DNA from: Chitinophaga arvensicola
GTDB taxonomy: Bacteria > Bacteroidota > Bacteroidia > Chitinophagales > Chitinophagaceae
Assembly (NCBI RefSeq): GCF_900110835.1
Contig: NZ_FOJG01000002.1
Location: forward strand, 124,001 to 188,000
Direction of reading: 5' to 3'
DNA length: 64,000 bases
The first letter of the stretch is position 1. Each line of letters opens with the position of its first letter. Position numbers and translations under genes: made by a program. Below are positions 18,320 to 27,442 of this stretch, piece by piece. The notes under the pieces were generated by a model. That model was given only the letters and a program-made list of their open reading frames with translations, had not been told where the DNA came from and searched no databases.

Positions 18320-19348
18320 TTATCTGATCATAACGGTGTCTTTGTTGATATGGAAGCGGAAGGGAGTGGTGAATTGCAACGCAGTAAGCGCCTGCTGGAT
18401 ATCTTCATTTTTGGAAAACTCTCCACTCATCAGCTGGTCATGTAGTGCTTCATTTTCTACAATGATCCGGATATTGTACCATCGCTCCATTTTGCGGATC
18501 ACATCATCAAATGGTTCCTTTTTAAAAGACAGGCGGTTGTATACCCAGGCGGTTTCGGGTGCAGCCAGTTCTGCTACTTTTTTGATGGCTACAGGTGGCT
18601 CAGTGGCTTCGCCGGGCTGGATTCCGCCATTTACCTGCTGGAGAGTGAATTTCTCCAGTGGCTGCAGTATAACCGGCGCTTTACCAGGTACAGTAACGGA
18701 TATTTTTCCGCTCACCAGCGTAGCTTCAGCCAGTAAGTCTTCTGCATAGGCTTTTACATTAAAGCGGGTACCCAGCACCGTAATTTTCATATTCTGGGTA
18801 TGCACTACGAGTGGATGTTCTGCTGCACCGCTTACTTCAAAATAAGCTTCTCCAACAAGTGTTACCTCGCGTTTACCATTTACAAAACCATCTGCATAAG
18901 TGAGTTTACTCCCGGCATTCAGACTCACTTTGGTACCATCCGGCAGTTCTATTTTTGTTTTGCTGCCAGGGCGTGTGCTTACCTGGTTCTGATGCGCCAG
19001 CGCAGCAGGAGGGGCGCTATATTGCCACCATACCCAGAAGAGCGCTCCCAGCACGGCTGCTGCGGCGAGCCAGGGGAGGTGGTACAAACGCCGTTTCGCC
19101 GGCAGTCCCATCTGGCCGCTTACTTTTTTCCAACCTTTGTCCAGCATTTCCCTTCCTTCTTCTACTTCCACAAAGGCGGTATCTGCCCGCTGCAGGGATG
19201 CCGTCAGGGCCTCCAGGCCATCTGCTTCCCCATGCAGGTGCTGTAATGTCCGCAACTCCGTCAGTTCTTCACTGGTAGCATCGCCGGAAATCTTTCTGCC
19301 AAGTAAAATGAGTAGTCGTTCAGGAAGCATGAAAATAAGTATCTGCAT
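18320..19348 (-). CDS. FecR-family anti-sigma factor
   Basis: A 342-residue inner-membrane anti-sigma factor: cytoplasmic sigma-binding part (1-110), one membrane helix around residues 117-137 (LPWLAAAAVLGALFWVWW), FecR domain (about 145-245, with TRPGSKTKIELPDGTKVSLN and VLGTRFNVKAYAED), and a C-terminal DUF4974 domain (about 275-342, RKMERWYNIRIIVEN). The start at 19348 follows an AGGAAG stretch and clears the sigma stop at 19398; the next ATG at 19330 is nearly as good. It should hold the sigma factor inactive until the STN domain of the loaded SusC signals. Confidence 0.88.
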   Translation of the reverse strand: MQILIFMLPERLLILLGRKISGDATSEELTELRTLQHLHGEADGLEALTASLQRADTAFVEVEEGREMLDKGWKKVSGQMGLPAKRRLYHLPWLAAAAVLGALFWVWWQYSAPPAALAHQNQVSTRPGSKTKIELPDGTKVSLNAGSKLTYADGFVNGKREVTLVGEAYFEVSGAAEHPLVVHTQNMKITVLGTRFNVKAYAEDLLAEATLVSGKISVTVPGKAPVILQPLEKFTLQQVNGGIQPGEATEPPVAIKKVAELAAPETAWVYNRLSFKKEPFDDVIRKMERWYNIRIIVENEALHDQLMSGEFSKNEDIQQALTALQFTTPFRFHINKDTVMIR

Positions 19349-19397
19349 AGAAGACACTGCTTCCTGCCGTTTACCCTGAAAAGAAAAACTACTTTTT

Positions 19398-19949
19398 TTA
19401 AGATTGCTGGGATTTGATGTACGCCAACACATCAGAAAGACGGCGTAATGCAATGGTCATCTGGGTTTCCACCGTTTTTACAGAAATATCGAGTAATTCT
19501 GCCACCTCCCGGTATTTCAGCCCGTCTTCTTTTACCAGCTTGAAAATAAGCTTGCATTTGGGCGGCAACTGGTCGATACTCCTGGTAATAATACCGATAA
19601 ATTCTTTAGAGATGGAGAGGCGCTCGGGAGAGGGCTCAAAACGGATATGCGCCACGCTGACCTGGTCCAGGTCAATGAATTGATGCAGGCTTCGCAGGTA
19701 ATTGCTGGCCCCATTTCTGGCCGACCTTAATAAATACGCCCTTAAATGGTGGATATCCGCAAGTGTTTCCCGTTGTTGCCAGAGCTTTACAAAGATATCG
19801 TTCACGATTTCTTCTGCAGGTTGTTTGCTACGGATGATAGAGTACACAAAATGAAACACGGGAAGTGCATGATGGTTGTACAACCATTCAAATGCGGTTT
19901 CGTCGGCAAAACTGGCTACGCGCTGCTTGCAATCTTCTTCTGTCATCAT
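19398..19949 (-). CDS. ECF sigma-70 factor (Bacteroidota Sus-associated type)
   Basis: A 183-residue ECF sigma factor with region 2 (AFEWLYNHHALPVFHFVYSI, EEIVNDIFVKLWQQ) and region 4 (LKYREVAELLDISVKTVETQ). The ATG at 19949 (with a second at 19946) is preferred over an in-frame start at 20078 because it gives the usual family length and the extra 43 residues show no sigma homology. It heads the arabinofuranoside locus sigma-FecR-SusC-SusD-GH127 and should activate it. The divergent hydrolase gene at 20094 begins 144 bp away. Confidence 0.9.
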   Translation of the reverse strand: MMTEEDCKQRVASFADETAFEWLYNHHALPVFHFVYSIIRSKQPAEEIVNDIFVKLWQQRETLADIHHLRAYLLRSARNGASNYLRSLHQFIDLDQVSVAHIRFEPSPERLSISKEFIGIITRSIDQLPPKCKLIFKLVKEDGLKYREVAELLDISVKTVETQMTIALRRLSDVLAYIKSQQS

Positions 19950-20093
19950 CCCGTGGAAGAATTCTGGATACAATATAGGGAAAAATGTGTTGGCTGCAAA
20001 TGTGCCAAAAGAACAGCCGCTCCGTTTTTGGGTATCTCCTTTTTTTATTATTTTGAAAAAGTTATCAATAAAACCCATTAAATATTACCTCCG

Positions 20094-21356
20094 GTGAATA
20101 AATTACCTGCTACCTTCCATGTTATCCTGATAATGCTCCTGTTTCCCCTGCTAACATATGCGCAGGACGAGTATGCCGGCTTTGGACATATGGTTGACGT
20201 TTCCTCCTTTCATGCTAAATCTTTTACATTTAGTTGCACTACTTTGTCTCAAAACACCACGGTGCTGGTAGCATGTTACGACGCAGATGGTAAGTTTATC
20301 AGAAGCTATTTAAATGAACCTTTGCCGGTTGTCAATAAATGGGAGCCATTGTCCGTGACAGGAAAGTTGAGTAAGAACGCAGCCCGGCTTTTTGTCGGCG
20401 TTTATTACAAAGGAGATGGTACGTTTTTATATGACGATATGCGTTTGTCGATGAAAGGAGGGAGCGGGGAAGAAAATGTGACGCTGAAAAACGCCGGTTT
20501 TGAAGATACCACCGGACTTAACTCCTATTTCTTTACAAAAAAGGTGGAAGATGCCGCCACTATTGTTATTGATCCGCTGAACTCCTCCAACCACGTATTA
20601 CAGGTGGTATCAAAAAATAAAACAAATACGGAAACATACGGCAACAATAAAACGGCCGGCAATTTTGCGGACGTAAATGGTGTTCGTCTTTATTATGAAA
20701 CATACGGAACGGGGGAGCCGCTGGTACTGCTTCATGGCGCATTGGAATCTATCAGTTCCTATGCAGGGATTATTCCGCTACTGGCTAGAAATTTCAAAGT
20801 CATTGCCGTTGATACCCGTGGACATGGAAAATCCTCTGCGGATACAACCAAACTCACTTACCAGTTATATGCAGAGGATGTAAATAAATTGCTGACATAT
20901 CTGCACCTGGATAGCGTGCGGGTGCTTGGCTGGAGCGATGGCGGAAATACAGGGTTGTTACTGGCCATGAATCACCCGGAAAAAGTAAGGCAGCTGGCCA
21001 TTCTCGGCGCCAACCTGTATAACGATCATTCTTCGGTGGCCGACTGGGTAAATGATACCCTCAGGAGCCAGATAAAGGTATTGGAGGCGAACGCCGATCT
21101 GAATTTTGAATGGCGGGTAAAACAATGTTTATTGAACGAACCTCATATTGACCCGGCATCCCTGGGTAAAATTTCCTGCAACACCCTCGTGATGGCGGGC
21201 GAAAAGGATGTTATCAAAGAACCGCATACCAGGTTGATCGCAAAGAGTATCCCTCATTCAACTTTAATCATTTTCAGGAAAACAGGTCATGAAGCCGTTA
21301 GGGAAATACCGGAATTGTTTGTAAAAACAGTGACCGGATTTTTCACCGGGAAGTAA
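20094..21356 (+). CDS. Secreted alpha/beta hydrolase with N-terminal beta domain
   Basis: A 420-residue exported protein: signal peptide to about 23 (LLFPLLTYAQ), an all-beta domain at about 25-175 that resembles a carbohydrate-binding-type jelly roll, then an alpha/beta-hydrolase fold at about 190-420. The catalytic triad can be placed as S281 (GWSDGG), D372 (AGEKD) and H399 (TGHE), with HG at 214-215 as oxyanion hole. The start codon is GTG; no ATG lies within reach that keeps the signal peptide. Substrate unknown; an esterase acting on decorated glycans would fit the neighbouring GH127 locus, but that is inference since the gene is divergent from it. Confidence 0.8.
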   Translation: MNKLPATFHVILIMLLFPLLTYAQDEYAGFGHMVDVSSFHAKSFTFSCTTLSQNTTVLVACYDADGKFIRSYLNEPLPVVNKWEPLSVTGKLSKNAARLFVGVYYKGDGTFLYDDMRLSMKGGSGEENVTLKNAGFEDTTGLNSYFFTKKVEDAATIVIDPLNSSNHVLQVVSKNKTNTETYGNNKTAGNFADVNGVRLYYETYGTGEPLVLLHGALESISSYAGIIPLLARNFKVIAVDTRGHGKSSADTTKLTYQLYAEDVNKLLTYLHLDSVRVLGWSDGGNTGLLLAMNHPEKVRQLAILGANLYNDHSSVADWVNDTLRSQIKVLEANADLNFEWRVKQCLLNEPHIDPASLGKISCNTLVMAGEKDVIKEPHTRLIAKSIPHSTLIIFRKTGHEAVREIPELFVKTVTGFFTGK

Positions 21357-21405
21357 CAGGCTGCCGGAAAGTGGCTACCGTACTCACATATAAATAAGGA
21401 AACGC

Positions 21406-23727
21406 TTACCGTATCAATGTTACAAAGCCTTTCAGCGTTTTTTCCTGTTTATCTATATTCAGGTACCGGATGAAATAGGTATAACTGCCGCTTTCCTGTG
21501 GAATGCCTTTGAAGGTGCCGTCCCAGCCCTGCGAAACATCGGTAGTATAAAACAGTGCCCCGCCCCAGCGGTTGAATATCCTGAATTCCAGTAATACCTG
21601 GCCATGGGGCGTTGCCAGCCGGAATACATCATTCCTGCCGTCGTTATTAGGGGTAAATGCGTTGGGTACATAGAGATCCGGGGAGCAATCCTGCGCATTG
21701 AGTACCAGTGTGGTGATACCACAATCATTGCCTACCTGCATCCTATACCGGCCCGGGTATCGGATCGTATAGGAAGGTTTGGTGCTGCCATCCTGCCACA
21801 GATAACGTTTGTAGCCGGATGGTGCGGTGATGGTGGTGGGACGGGAATTTAAAAGGCAAACTGTGGGATCCAGTCCTATCACCGGTTTATCGTTTACCTG
21901 TAGGTGCGTGGTAATAATACTGTCGCAGCCGTTGACCGACATAAACTTACTTTTGTAATCTCCGGATGAACCGGTCGTTTTACCATCAGGTAAAATAAAG
22001 GATTGCCCGTTGCAAATGGTGTCGTATCGTTCCGTTGCTATAACGGAATTTACGGTCAACCGGGTAATAATAATGCTGTCGCACCCCTGGTATGTTTTAA
22101 GCGAAGCCGTGAAAGTACCGGCTACCGTGGTATTACTGCCATCGGGCAGCAAATACGATTGTCCCGGGCAAATCTGAATATCCGTTGTTTGATGATAGGC
22201 TGGCAGTAATACTACTTTGGTATGGATAATACTATCGCATCCTGTGGTGGCGGTCAGGTTGCTCTGATAGTCGCCCGCTGTTTTTACGATCTTGCCGTCA
22301 GGCAACGTATAGGAAGTTCCATCACAGATAGTAACATTTTCGTTCTGGTTATAAGGAGGTGAGATACTGATGGTTTGAGCCTTTTCATCTGTACTGCAAT
22401 TACGTGTAACCTTCACGGTTACTATATAGTCTTTGGCCGCAGTATAGGTATGGGAAGGCGCCAGTTCGGCGGAGGTGGTGCCGTCCCCGAAATTCCAAAG
22501 TACACTTGTTACCCCGGTGGAATTGATCAGTTGGAAAGAGGCCGGCGTACGCAGGCAGGCGGCAACGGCCGTGAAATCTGCGGGGTAATAGAAAAAACTG
22601 TTGACAAAGGACGGAAAAGACATCGCTGTTCTCCGGTTACCGGAAGGATCCATATCCATGCCATCCTGAATGTAGCTACAACCTGTTCCTCTTACTTCCG
22701 GTGCGCGGATAAGGCCCACATAACGGTAGCCTTTCTCGTAGCCGTCTTCATAAGCCACATAGATTTGTTTGTCGGGTCCCATCTGCAACCCACCTATAGA
22801 AAGGTGGGAAGGTATACGTGCAATATCAATACGCGATGCATTCACATCTGCGGCCCGGAGGTCATATTGCGCCAGTATCGGTTGATTGGAGGCGGTCACA
22901 TACAGCAGATGACCTCCGGCAGAATATTCTACTCCAAATGGTGTAATTCCATCGAGGATGCTGTAGGGACCCGTCAGTACGCCAGTCTGGTTATTAAATC
23001 TGAATAACTCGCCTCTTCCCGGCACTCCCTGTACCTGCGGACCAATGGTATGCGCCAGTATATCTCCCTGTGGGGAAAATTTAAGGTAACCTACGCCTTC
23101 CCAGCCACCTTCTCTCACATAGTATCCCAGCTTATAGACAACAGGCGTAGATAGGCCTGCGGGTGTTAACAGGTAGATGTAAAAATCAGCGCTGTTTTTC
23201 GCGTGGGTAATAATCCAGAAGTCTCTCCCGTTGCAATGCCGTGTAGCTGTCATTTTCTCCGTGCTGGCTTCTGTTGGGAGCAGCAGCGTATTTTTCGAGT
23301 CGGGTATAATATCGCCATCGCCGTTATCGAGTGTCATGTCTACAATGGAATACCGGAATCCTTTGTATTCAGCTGTTGTAAAAAGATAATATTGTTTGGG
23401 ATGTCCCGGAAAAGGCACTGCCACGCCTGATTCCACGCTGGAAGGATCGCCCTGCAGCCCGCTGCCGTTGGGCATCACCTGGTGATGTGCATTCCACACC
23501 AGGGAGCCTTCTGTATAAAACAGTAAATCTCCCGTTATACCATCGCAAATAGTGGCCACACCCTCCCGGGTATTGGTTTGTCCATCTGTCAGAATACTGG
23601 CAGGAGAGGTATTGAAGTTAATGCCGGCATTGTAGCCGAAATACCATCGGTTGATTTCTTTTTGGGCTTTCAATCCGAGCGGACTGAAAAGACATGTAAT
23701 CAAACAGGCTACAATTGCTTTTCTCAT
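21406..23727 (-). CDS. T9SS-secreted protein with PKD domain, 52-residue repeats and type B sorting domain
   Basis: A 773-residue surface or secreted protein. Signal peptide to about 22; an N-terminal beta-propeller-like region (25-380; YFGYNAGINFN is typical of gliding-associated Bacteroidota proteins); a PKD domain (about 390-455, WNFGDGTTSAELAPSHTYT); three tandem repeats of exactly 52 residues (463-618); an Ig-like linker; and a gliding-motility-associated C-terminal domain (682-773, VPNAFTPNNDGRNDVF and FRIFNRWG) that marks export by the type IX system. Function unknown, probably adhesive or structural. It stands alone, its 3' end facing the hydrolase gene. Confidence 0.88.
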   Translation of the reverse strand: MRKAIVACLITCLFSPLGLKAQKEINRWYFGYNAGINFNTSPASILTDGQTNTREGVATICDGITGDLLFYTEGSLVWNAHHQVMPNGSGLQGDPSSVESGVAVPFPGHPKQYYLFTTAEYKGFRYSIVDMTLDNGDGDIIPDSKNTLLLPTEASTEKMTATRHCNGRDFWIITHAKNSADFYIYLLTPAGLSTPVVYKLGYYVREGGWEGVGYLKFSPQGDILAHTIGPQVQGVPGRGELFRFNNQTGVLTGPYSILDGITPFGVEYSAGGHLLYVTASNQPILAQYDLRAADVNASRIDIARIPSHLSIGGLQMGPDKQIYVAYEDGYEKGYRYVGLIRAPEVRGTGCSYIQDGMDMDPSGNRRTAMSFPSFVNSFFYYPADFTAVAACLRTPASFQLINSTGVTSVLWNFGDGTTSAELAPSHTYTAAKDYIVTVKVTRNCSTDEKAQTISISPPYNQNENVTICDGTSYTLPDGKIVKTAGDYQSNLTATTGCDSIIHTKVVLLPAYHQTTDIQICPGQSYLLPDGSNTTVAGTFTASLKTYQGCDSIIITRLTVNSVIATERYDTICNGQSFILPDGKTTGSSGDYKSKFMSVNGCDSIITTHLQVNDKPVIGLDPTVCLLNSRPTTITAPSGYKRYLWQDGSTKPSYTIRYPGRYRMQVGNDCGITTLVLNAQDCSPDLYVPNAFTPNNDGRNDVFRLATPHGQVLLEFRIFNRWGGALFYTTDVSQGWDGTFKGIPQESGSYTYFIRYLNIDKQEKTLKGFVTLIR
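21874..22341 (-). repeat. Three tandem 156-bp coding repeats (52 residues each)
   Basis: Residues 463-514, 515-566 and 567-618 of the T9SS cargo protein. Each copy carries IC-x-GxSx-LPDG near its start and GCDSII 29 residues after the first Cys. First Cys at 468, 520 and 572 and second at 497, 549 and 601 give an exact period of 52. The protein pattern is kept while the DNA has diverged, which argues for selection on the fold, probably one disulfide per repeat. Confidence 0.85.
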
Positions 23728-23823
23728 ATAGAGGTCAACGAATTAGGTACGGGCAACTTATCATGAAGGCGATTGGCCTTCACGGCAAGATAGTAATAAA
23801 AAACAGCAAAAGTATACTGGAGG

Positions 23824-24909
23824 CTACACCTCAAACCGGTAAACCTGGATCGTGTTCCCTGTCAGACATAACAGGAGATCGTCGCCGGCATGGTATCCGC
23901 TTACTTTTTTGTCTGCGTCGTGGAACAGCATATCCCCTCCGGGTGAAATTAAAGCCACGCCTATATCATTGCCGTAGGCAATAAAAGCATTCAACGACTT
24001 ACTATAATGAAGATTGGCATTCAGTATATCCATCCCCGTTACCTTTATTTTTTGTGCTATTTCCGGCTTGCCGTCCCCGGTTTTGTAAAGATGAATTTCG
24101 CAGGGTGCATCCGGTGAGGCGCCTTCTTCCTCATCTCTTACAGGATGGAAGGCCACTGCAACCGTATGGTTGTTTACCCAGCAGGCGGCCCGGTTGTTAT
24201 GTTCCCAGCTATCAATGATTTTATCAGCAATACGATTGCTCCTGATAAAGTGATCTACCTCGTAAATATTGTACAAATCATAGGATCCCCAGGCCCAGCC
24301 GGTACTCATGAACTGGCGGTTGTCGGGCGACATCTGCAGTCCGCCATAAAAGTAATCGTATGGAGAAGGCCAGGGCGCCTTGTTGGCATCGTCGTATTTT
24401 TTAAAATGTGCCAGGTGCCACTCTTCTGCGAATTCTTCGATCAATGATTTGGCTGCTGTTAATACCTGCCTGGTATCAAGATTCATGATCTGTACATGGT
24501 TCCAGGCCACTGCGTAAATGATGTGGGGAACAAGTTGCGCATCCCTGAACATCGCAATCGGGTAAGAAGATATATCGGCATGATAATCTTCCCGCCACAG
24601 ATGAAGGGCGGTATATTTCCCCGGATAATGAATGAAGCCATGTCTTTTATAATCATTGACCACCACTACAATCTCATCCAACGTAAAAATACGGGAGGAG
24701 GCGGTTATATCAAATCCGCCATCAGTATATCCAATACTGCTGATCACCGAAAAGAGGGTTTCGTTATCCGCCGTGTTGAATTTATGACGGACTACCTCCC
24801 CGGAACTCATCAGCAATACGCATTCATCTATCGCCGACAGGCTACCTGTGACGATAGTCTGGTCCGTTGGTAGTGTATTATTGTAAATTAAATTTAATCT
24901 CATTGGCAC
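23824..24909 (-). CDS. Hypothetical protein, probable beta-propeller
   Basis: A 361-residue protein without signal peptide or membrane segment. Regular beta-rich blocks (for example IDECVLLMSSGEVVRHKF, YGGLQMSPDNRQFMSTGWAW, DDLLLCLTGNTIQVYRFEV) with the motif LQMSPDNRQF suggest a seven-bladed WD40/YncE-like propeller. No catalytic motif is seen. It follows the 226-residue gene by 36 bp and is probably co-transcribed with it. The start may be 24909 or, two codons later, 24903. Function unknown; family name not recognised. Confidence 0.5.
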   Translation of the reverse strand: MPMRLNLIYNNTLPTDQTIVTGSLSAIDECVLLMSSGEVVRHKFNTADNETLFSVISSIGYTDGGFDITASSRIFTLDEIVVVVNDYKRHGFIHYPGKYTALHLWREDYHADISSYPIAMFRDAQLVPHIIYAVAWNHVQIMNLDTRQVLTAAKSLIEEFAEEWHLAHFKKYDDANKAPWPSPYDYFYGGLQMSPDNRQFMSTGWAWGSYDLYNIYEVDHFIRSNRIADKIIDSWEHNNRAACWVNNHTVAVAFHPVRDEEEGASPDAPCEIHLYKTGDGKPEIAQKIKVTGMDILNANLHYSKSLNAFIAYGNDIGVALISPGGDMLFHDADKKVSGYHAGDDLLLCLTGNTIQVYRFEV

Positions 24910-24945
24910 TTTAAAAATAATAATGGAAGATAGGAATATCCCGGA

Positions 24946-25626
24946 TTACCTTTCATACACCACCTTCCAGAACGGTTCGAAAGGAATGTCTGCAAATACT
25001 GCTTTATTAAGGGCTCCCGTTGTTTTTTGGTAGATGTTTGCTGACATGGTATCCTGGATGGAATTGGTAAGTTCCCAGTTTTCATCCTGCTGTTTTTCTT
25101 CCCATCCACGCATCCGGAAAACTGTTTTCTTCGCCTTTAATGCCGCAGATAAGGCCAATATTCCGGGTAATGGATCTGCATTTAATGCCTGGGCAACTGC
25201 AACAACCGTAAAGGTTTCAAAGGTCGGATCTGCCACGGGAAAGGTATTCCGTTCATTAAAAAGGCTAAAGAAAATGTCAGGTGCGCTATTCAGCTTTGCA
25301 CAAACACTCCTGGACGGAGTCCAGATATCCAGGTGATGAAATCTGCGATTCACCTCATGTGCGTCTAATGTCCACTTATCCTGCGCCGCCGCATTCCAGC
25401 TCAAACGCCCCGGCTTAAATGGCTGGAAATAGGGCGTGCCGGGCTTCGGGACATATTGCAGGGAGCTGATCCCTGTTTGCTTGTAGTGGCCGGACAGCGA
25501 TAGTAATTTATCCAGCACAGGGTAGATGTTGTTCGTCCACACGGTTGTTTCCCAGGGCGAATAATCGGGTGTAATGTCGCCAAAGAGGAGATAATAATAG
25601 TAAGCACGGTTCCAGGTCATAAACAA
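24946..25626 (-). CDS. Hypothetical protein, 226 residues
   Basis: Not recognised. It begins MFMTWNRAYYYYLLFGD; the ATG at 25620 is an equal alternative. It is rich in aromatic residues, has no signal peptide, membrane helix or metal motif, and ends in a helical segment followed by PFWKVVYER. It is the first gene of a two-gene minus-strand unit with the propeller-like protein 36 bp downstream. The pair has the look of a cytoplasmic accessory couple; no function can be assigned. Confidence 0.5.
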   Translation of the reverse strand: MFMTWNRAYYYYLLFGDITPDYSPWETTVWTNNIYPVLDKLLSLSGHYKQTGISSLQYVPKPGTPYFQPFKPGRLSWNAAAQDKWTLDAHEVNRRFHHLDIWTPSRSVCAKLNSAPDIFFSLFNERNTFPVADPTFETFTVVAVAQALNADPLPGILALSAALKAKKTVFRMRGWEEKQQDENWELTNSIQDTMSANIYQKTTGALNKAVFADIPFEPFWKVVYER

Positions 25627-25737
25627 TATTATTGGGCACAGCCTGCAAAATAAGGAATTTCATATTTCTCTCTTGCCCGGAAAAAGTATAATTTGGCAGC
25701 AAACAATCAACATCCCTCTGATAGAAATTCCTATACT

Positions 25738-26334
25738 ATGAAAATATGGATCAATTCCCAAAAAGGGGAGGACCGCATTATCGCACATCTGGGCGATACC
25801 ATCTATAAGTGCAATCCCAAAGCCAACGAGGTAGAACAGGTCGCCTGGGGGCTCGGCAAAGGAGTGCTTCCGGATGAAAATATGTTCGGTATTCCTTTAT
25901 CCTATATCAGTGAGATCCGATGGCAGGAAGGCAAAAACTATATACAGGTATTTTTCCGGGGATCAGAAGAATATTTCACCGTTTATGACGATACCAAACG
26001 GCAGGAAATATTTGATTACTTTAAAACGCTGCTGCCTTCCTTTTCGACGAAAACAGAACGTAAAACCGCTATACAGGCCGGTAAGAAGCCACTGGCCGCA
26101 CTAATTGTGGTGGGTATATTGTGCCTGGTAACGTTGCTTTTTGCCTCGACGATAGAATCGGGAACCGGCTATGAGTTCCATGGGCATGGCAGTTTACTCG
26201 TTGCTGTTATCGGCCTTGCTTCGCTGGGAACAAAAAAGGTACTCCTGATATTTGGCGGCTTACTGGCAATTGCAGGATTTTCCTTTGCCAGGAAGGCAAA
26301 GCATCCGCCTGTCATACATAGGATTATAAAATGA
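25738..26334 (+). CDS. Hypothetical membrane protein, 198 residues
   Basis: Residues 1-110 form a soluble beta-rich domain (KIWINSQKGEDRIIAHLGD, YISEIRWQEGKNYIQVFF) that resembles PH-like or GRAM-like folds; a first membrane helix is near 119-136 (ALIVVGILCLVTLLFAS), and two more near 150-185 (LLVAVIGLAS, VLLIFGGLLAIAGFSFA). The ATG at 25738 was chosen; an in-frame upstream start at 25693 would add 15 residues with no support. It diverges from the 226-residue gene with 111 bp between starts. Function unknown. Confidence 0.5.
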   Translation: MKIWINSQKGEDRIIAHLGDTIYKCNPKANEVEQVAWGLGKGVLPDENMFGIPLSYISEIRWQEGKNYIQVFFRGSEEYFTVYDDTKRQEIFDYFKTLLPSFSTKTERKTAIQAGKKPLAALIVVGILCLVTLLFASTIESGTGYEFHGHGSLLVAVIGLASLGTKKVLLIFGGLLAIAGFSFARKAKHPPVIHRIIK

Positions 26335-26359
26335 TCTTCCAGTAAAGTAAAGATTTATG

Positions 26360-26395
26360 AGGCGCCTATGTTCATGAGTGGATATAATGGCGCCT
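26360..26395. terminator. Hairpin between convergent unknown genes
   Basis: AGGCGCC (26360-26366) and GGCGCCT (26389-26395) form a 7-bp GC-rich stem with a 22-base loop. It lies between the stop codons of two convergent genes (26334 and 26403), where a shared terminator is expected. No long T-run is present. Confidence 0.4.
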
Positions 26396-26402
26396 GTTTA
26401 TG

Positions 26403-27275
26403 TCATTTTATGGCTGTTGCCAGCTTTCTGATTTCCATCACCCCATGTTCATCTCCGATAGCGAGAAAGCACTTCAATAACTCTTCTGTCAGATTGGGGG
26501 AAATAAGGGCGAGGTATTTCTTGCGTTGCTTTTTGAATTCGAAAGAACATAGAAAACGGCCAAGTCCCCGGCGCGTTTTATAATTTTTGTCCGAGTATTC
26601 ATAAGCCTGGATAATGGCGCTAAAGTCAAAAGTTTGAAGCAATTCGGCCGGTACGTTTTCATACGATGGGTAACCACTCCATAATTGTTTACTTCTGCCA
26701 TAGAGCTGCAGCAAGGCGATAATCCGCTGTTGAGTATCGGGTATTTCCACAGTAAGATCCTCCATCAGGACCGGTAAATATTCGGTAGAAAAATCTTTTA
26801 TTTCGGACAAATGCCTGGAGAAGCTTTTAGGTGCCTCCCAAAACCAATCCCTTTCCCGGATCCTTTCTATAGTACTCTCCGCTTCATTTTTCAAATATTT
26901 TTCCAACGGGTCGGAAAAACCTTCCTCTGATAAGAAATGTAATAATTCTTTTCTTGTTAAAAGTATGGCGTCGCTGTTCCATTGATAATAACGGATGGAA
27001 TACTCATGATGAAAACCAATAGTTTCCGGTAGGAGATGGTCTGAATACAATTCAATTGCATAATCACCCGCACACATACAGTAGAATCTTTCCTTCGGCT
27101 CTTCGATGTTCAGCAAAGAGGAGAGTCGTGCTATTTTCTCCGGCAGGGACAACGTGAGCCTTACCTCGTTACCCATAGCGGAATTATCATGAACGCCTCC
27201 TTCTTTGATCACAACGGTATGAACGTTCTTAAAGAGCGCATGTAGTTTATCTGTAGTTGGCGTATGTTTGTTCAA
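26403..27275 (-). CDS. Hypothetical protein, 290 residues
   Basis: Not recognised. A soluble mainly alpha-helical protein with no signal peptide: beta-type N-terminal part (1-110), then helices with many Glu, Arg and Lys (ESTIERIRERDWFWE, EFKKQRKKYLALI). A late segment (LTEELLKCFLAIGDEHGVMEIRKLA) looks like a HEAT- or TPR-like helix pair. It stands alone and diverges from the Cys-rich exported protein at 27443. No function assigned. Confidence 0.5.
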   Translation of the reverse strand: MNKHTPTTDKLHALFKNVHTVVIKEGGVHDNSAMGNEVRLTLSLPEKIARLSSLLNIEEPKERFYCMCAGDYAIELYSDHLLPETIGFHHEYSIRYYQWNSDAILLTRKELLHFLSEEGFSDPLEKYLKNEAESTIERIRERDWFWEAPKSFSRHLSEIKDFSTEYLPVLMEDLTVEIPDTQQRIIALLQLYGRSKQLWSGYPSYENVPAELLQTFDFSAIIQAYEYSDKNYKTRRGLGRFLCSFEFKKQRKKYLALISPNLTEELLKCFLAIGDEHGVMEIRKLATAIK

Positions 27276-27442
27276 CAGCTGTCGTTTTAAGAAATAGTAT
27301 TCCCCGAATATAATAAATAAATCCCTACTCAGATAGGGGGGAGGACCTCTCCTCAGACTGCACAGCCGGTTCGGAAATACTTTTTTACGCTAAGGGGTAA
27401 CAATTCCTGCTCTTTGTTGATATACTCCAAAACAGATTTATC

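Noticed and set aside
19950..20078. Longer N-terminus for the second sigma factor
   Set aside because: The extra 43 residues show no sigma homology and give an untypical length; ATG at 19949 fits better.
21874..22341. Tandem repeats as a possible CRISPR array
   Set aside because: The 156-bp period is in frame, protein-conserved and without spacers; no cas genes are present.
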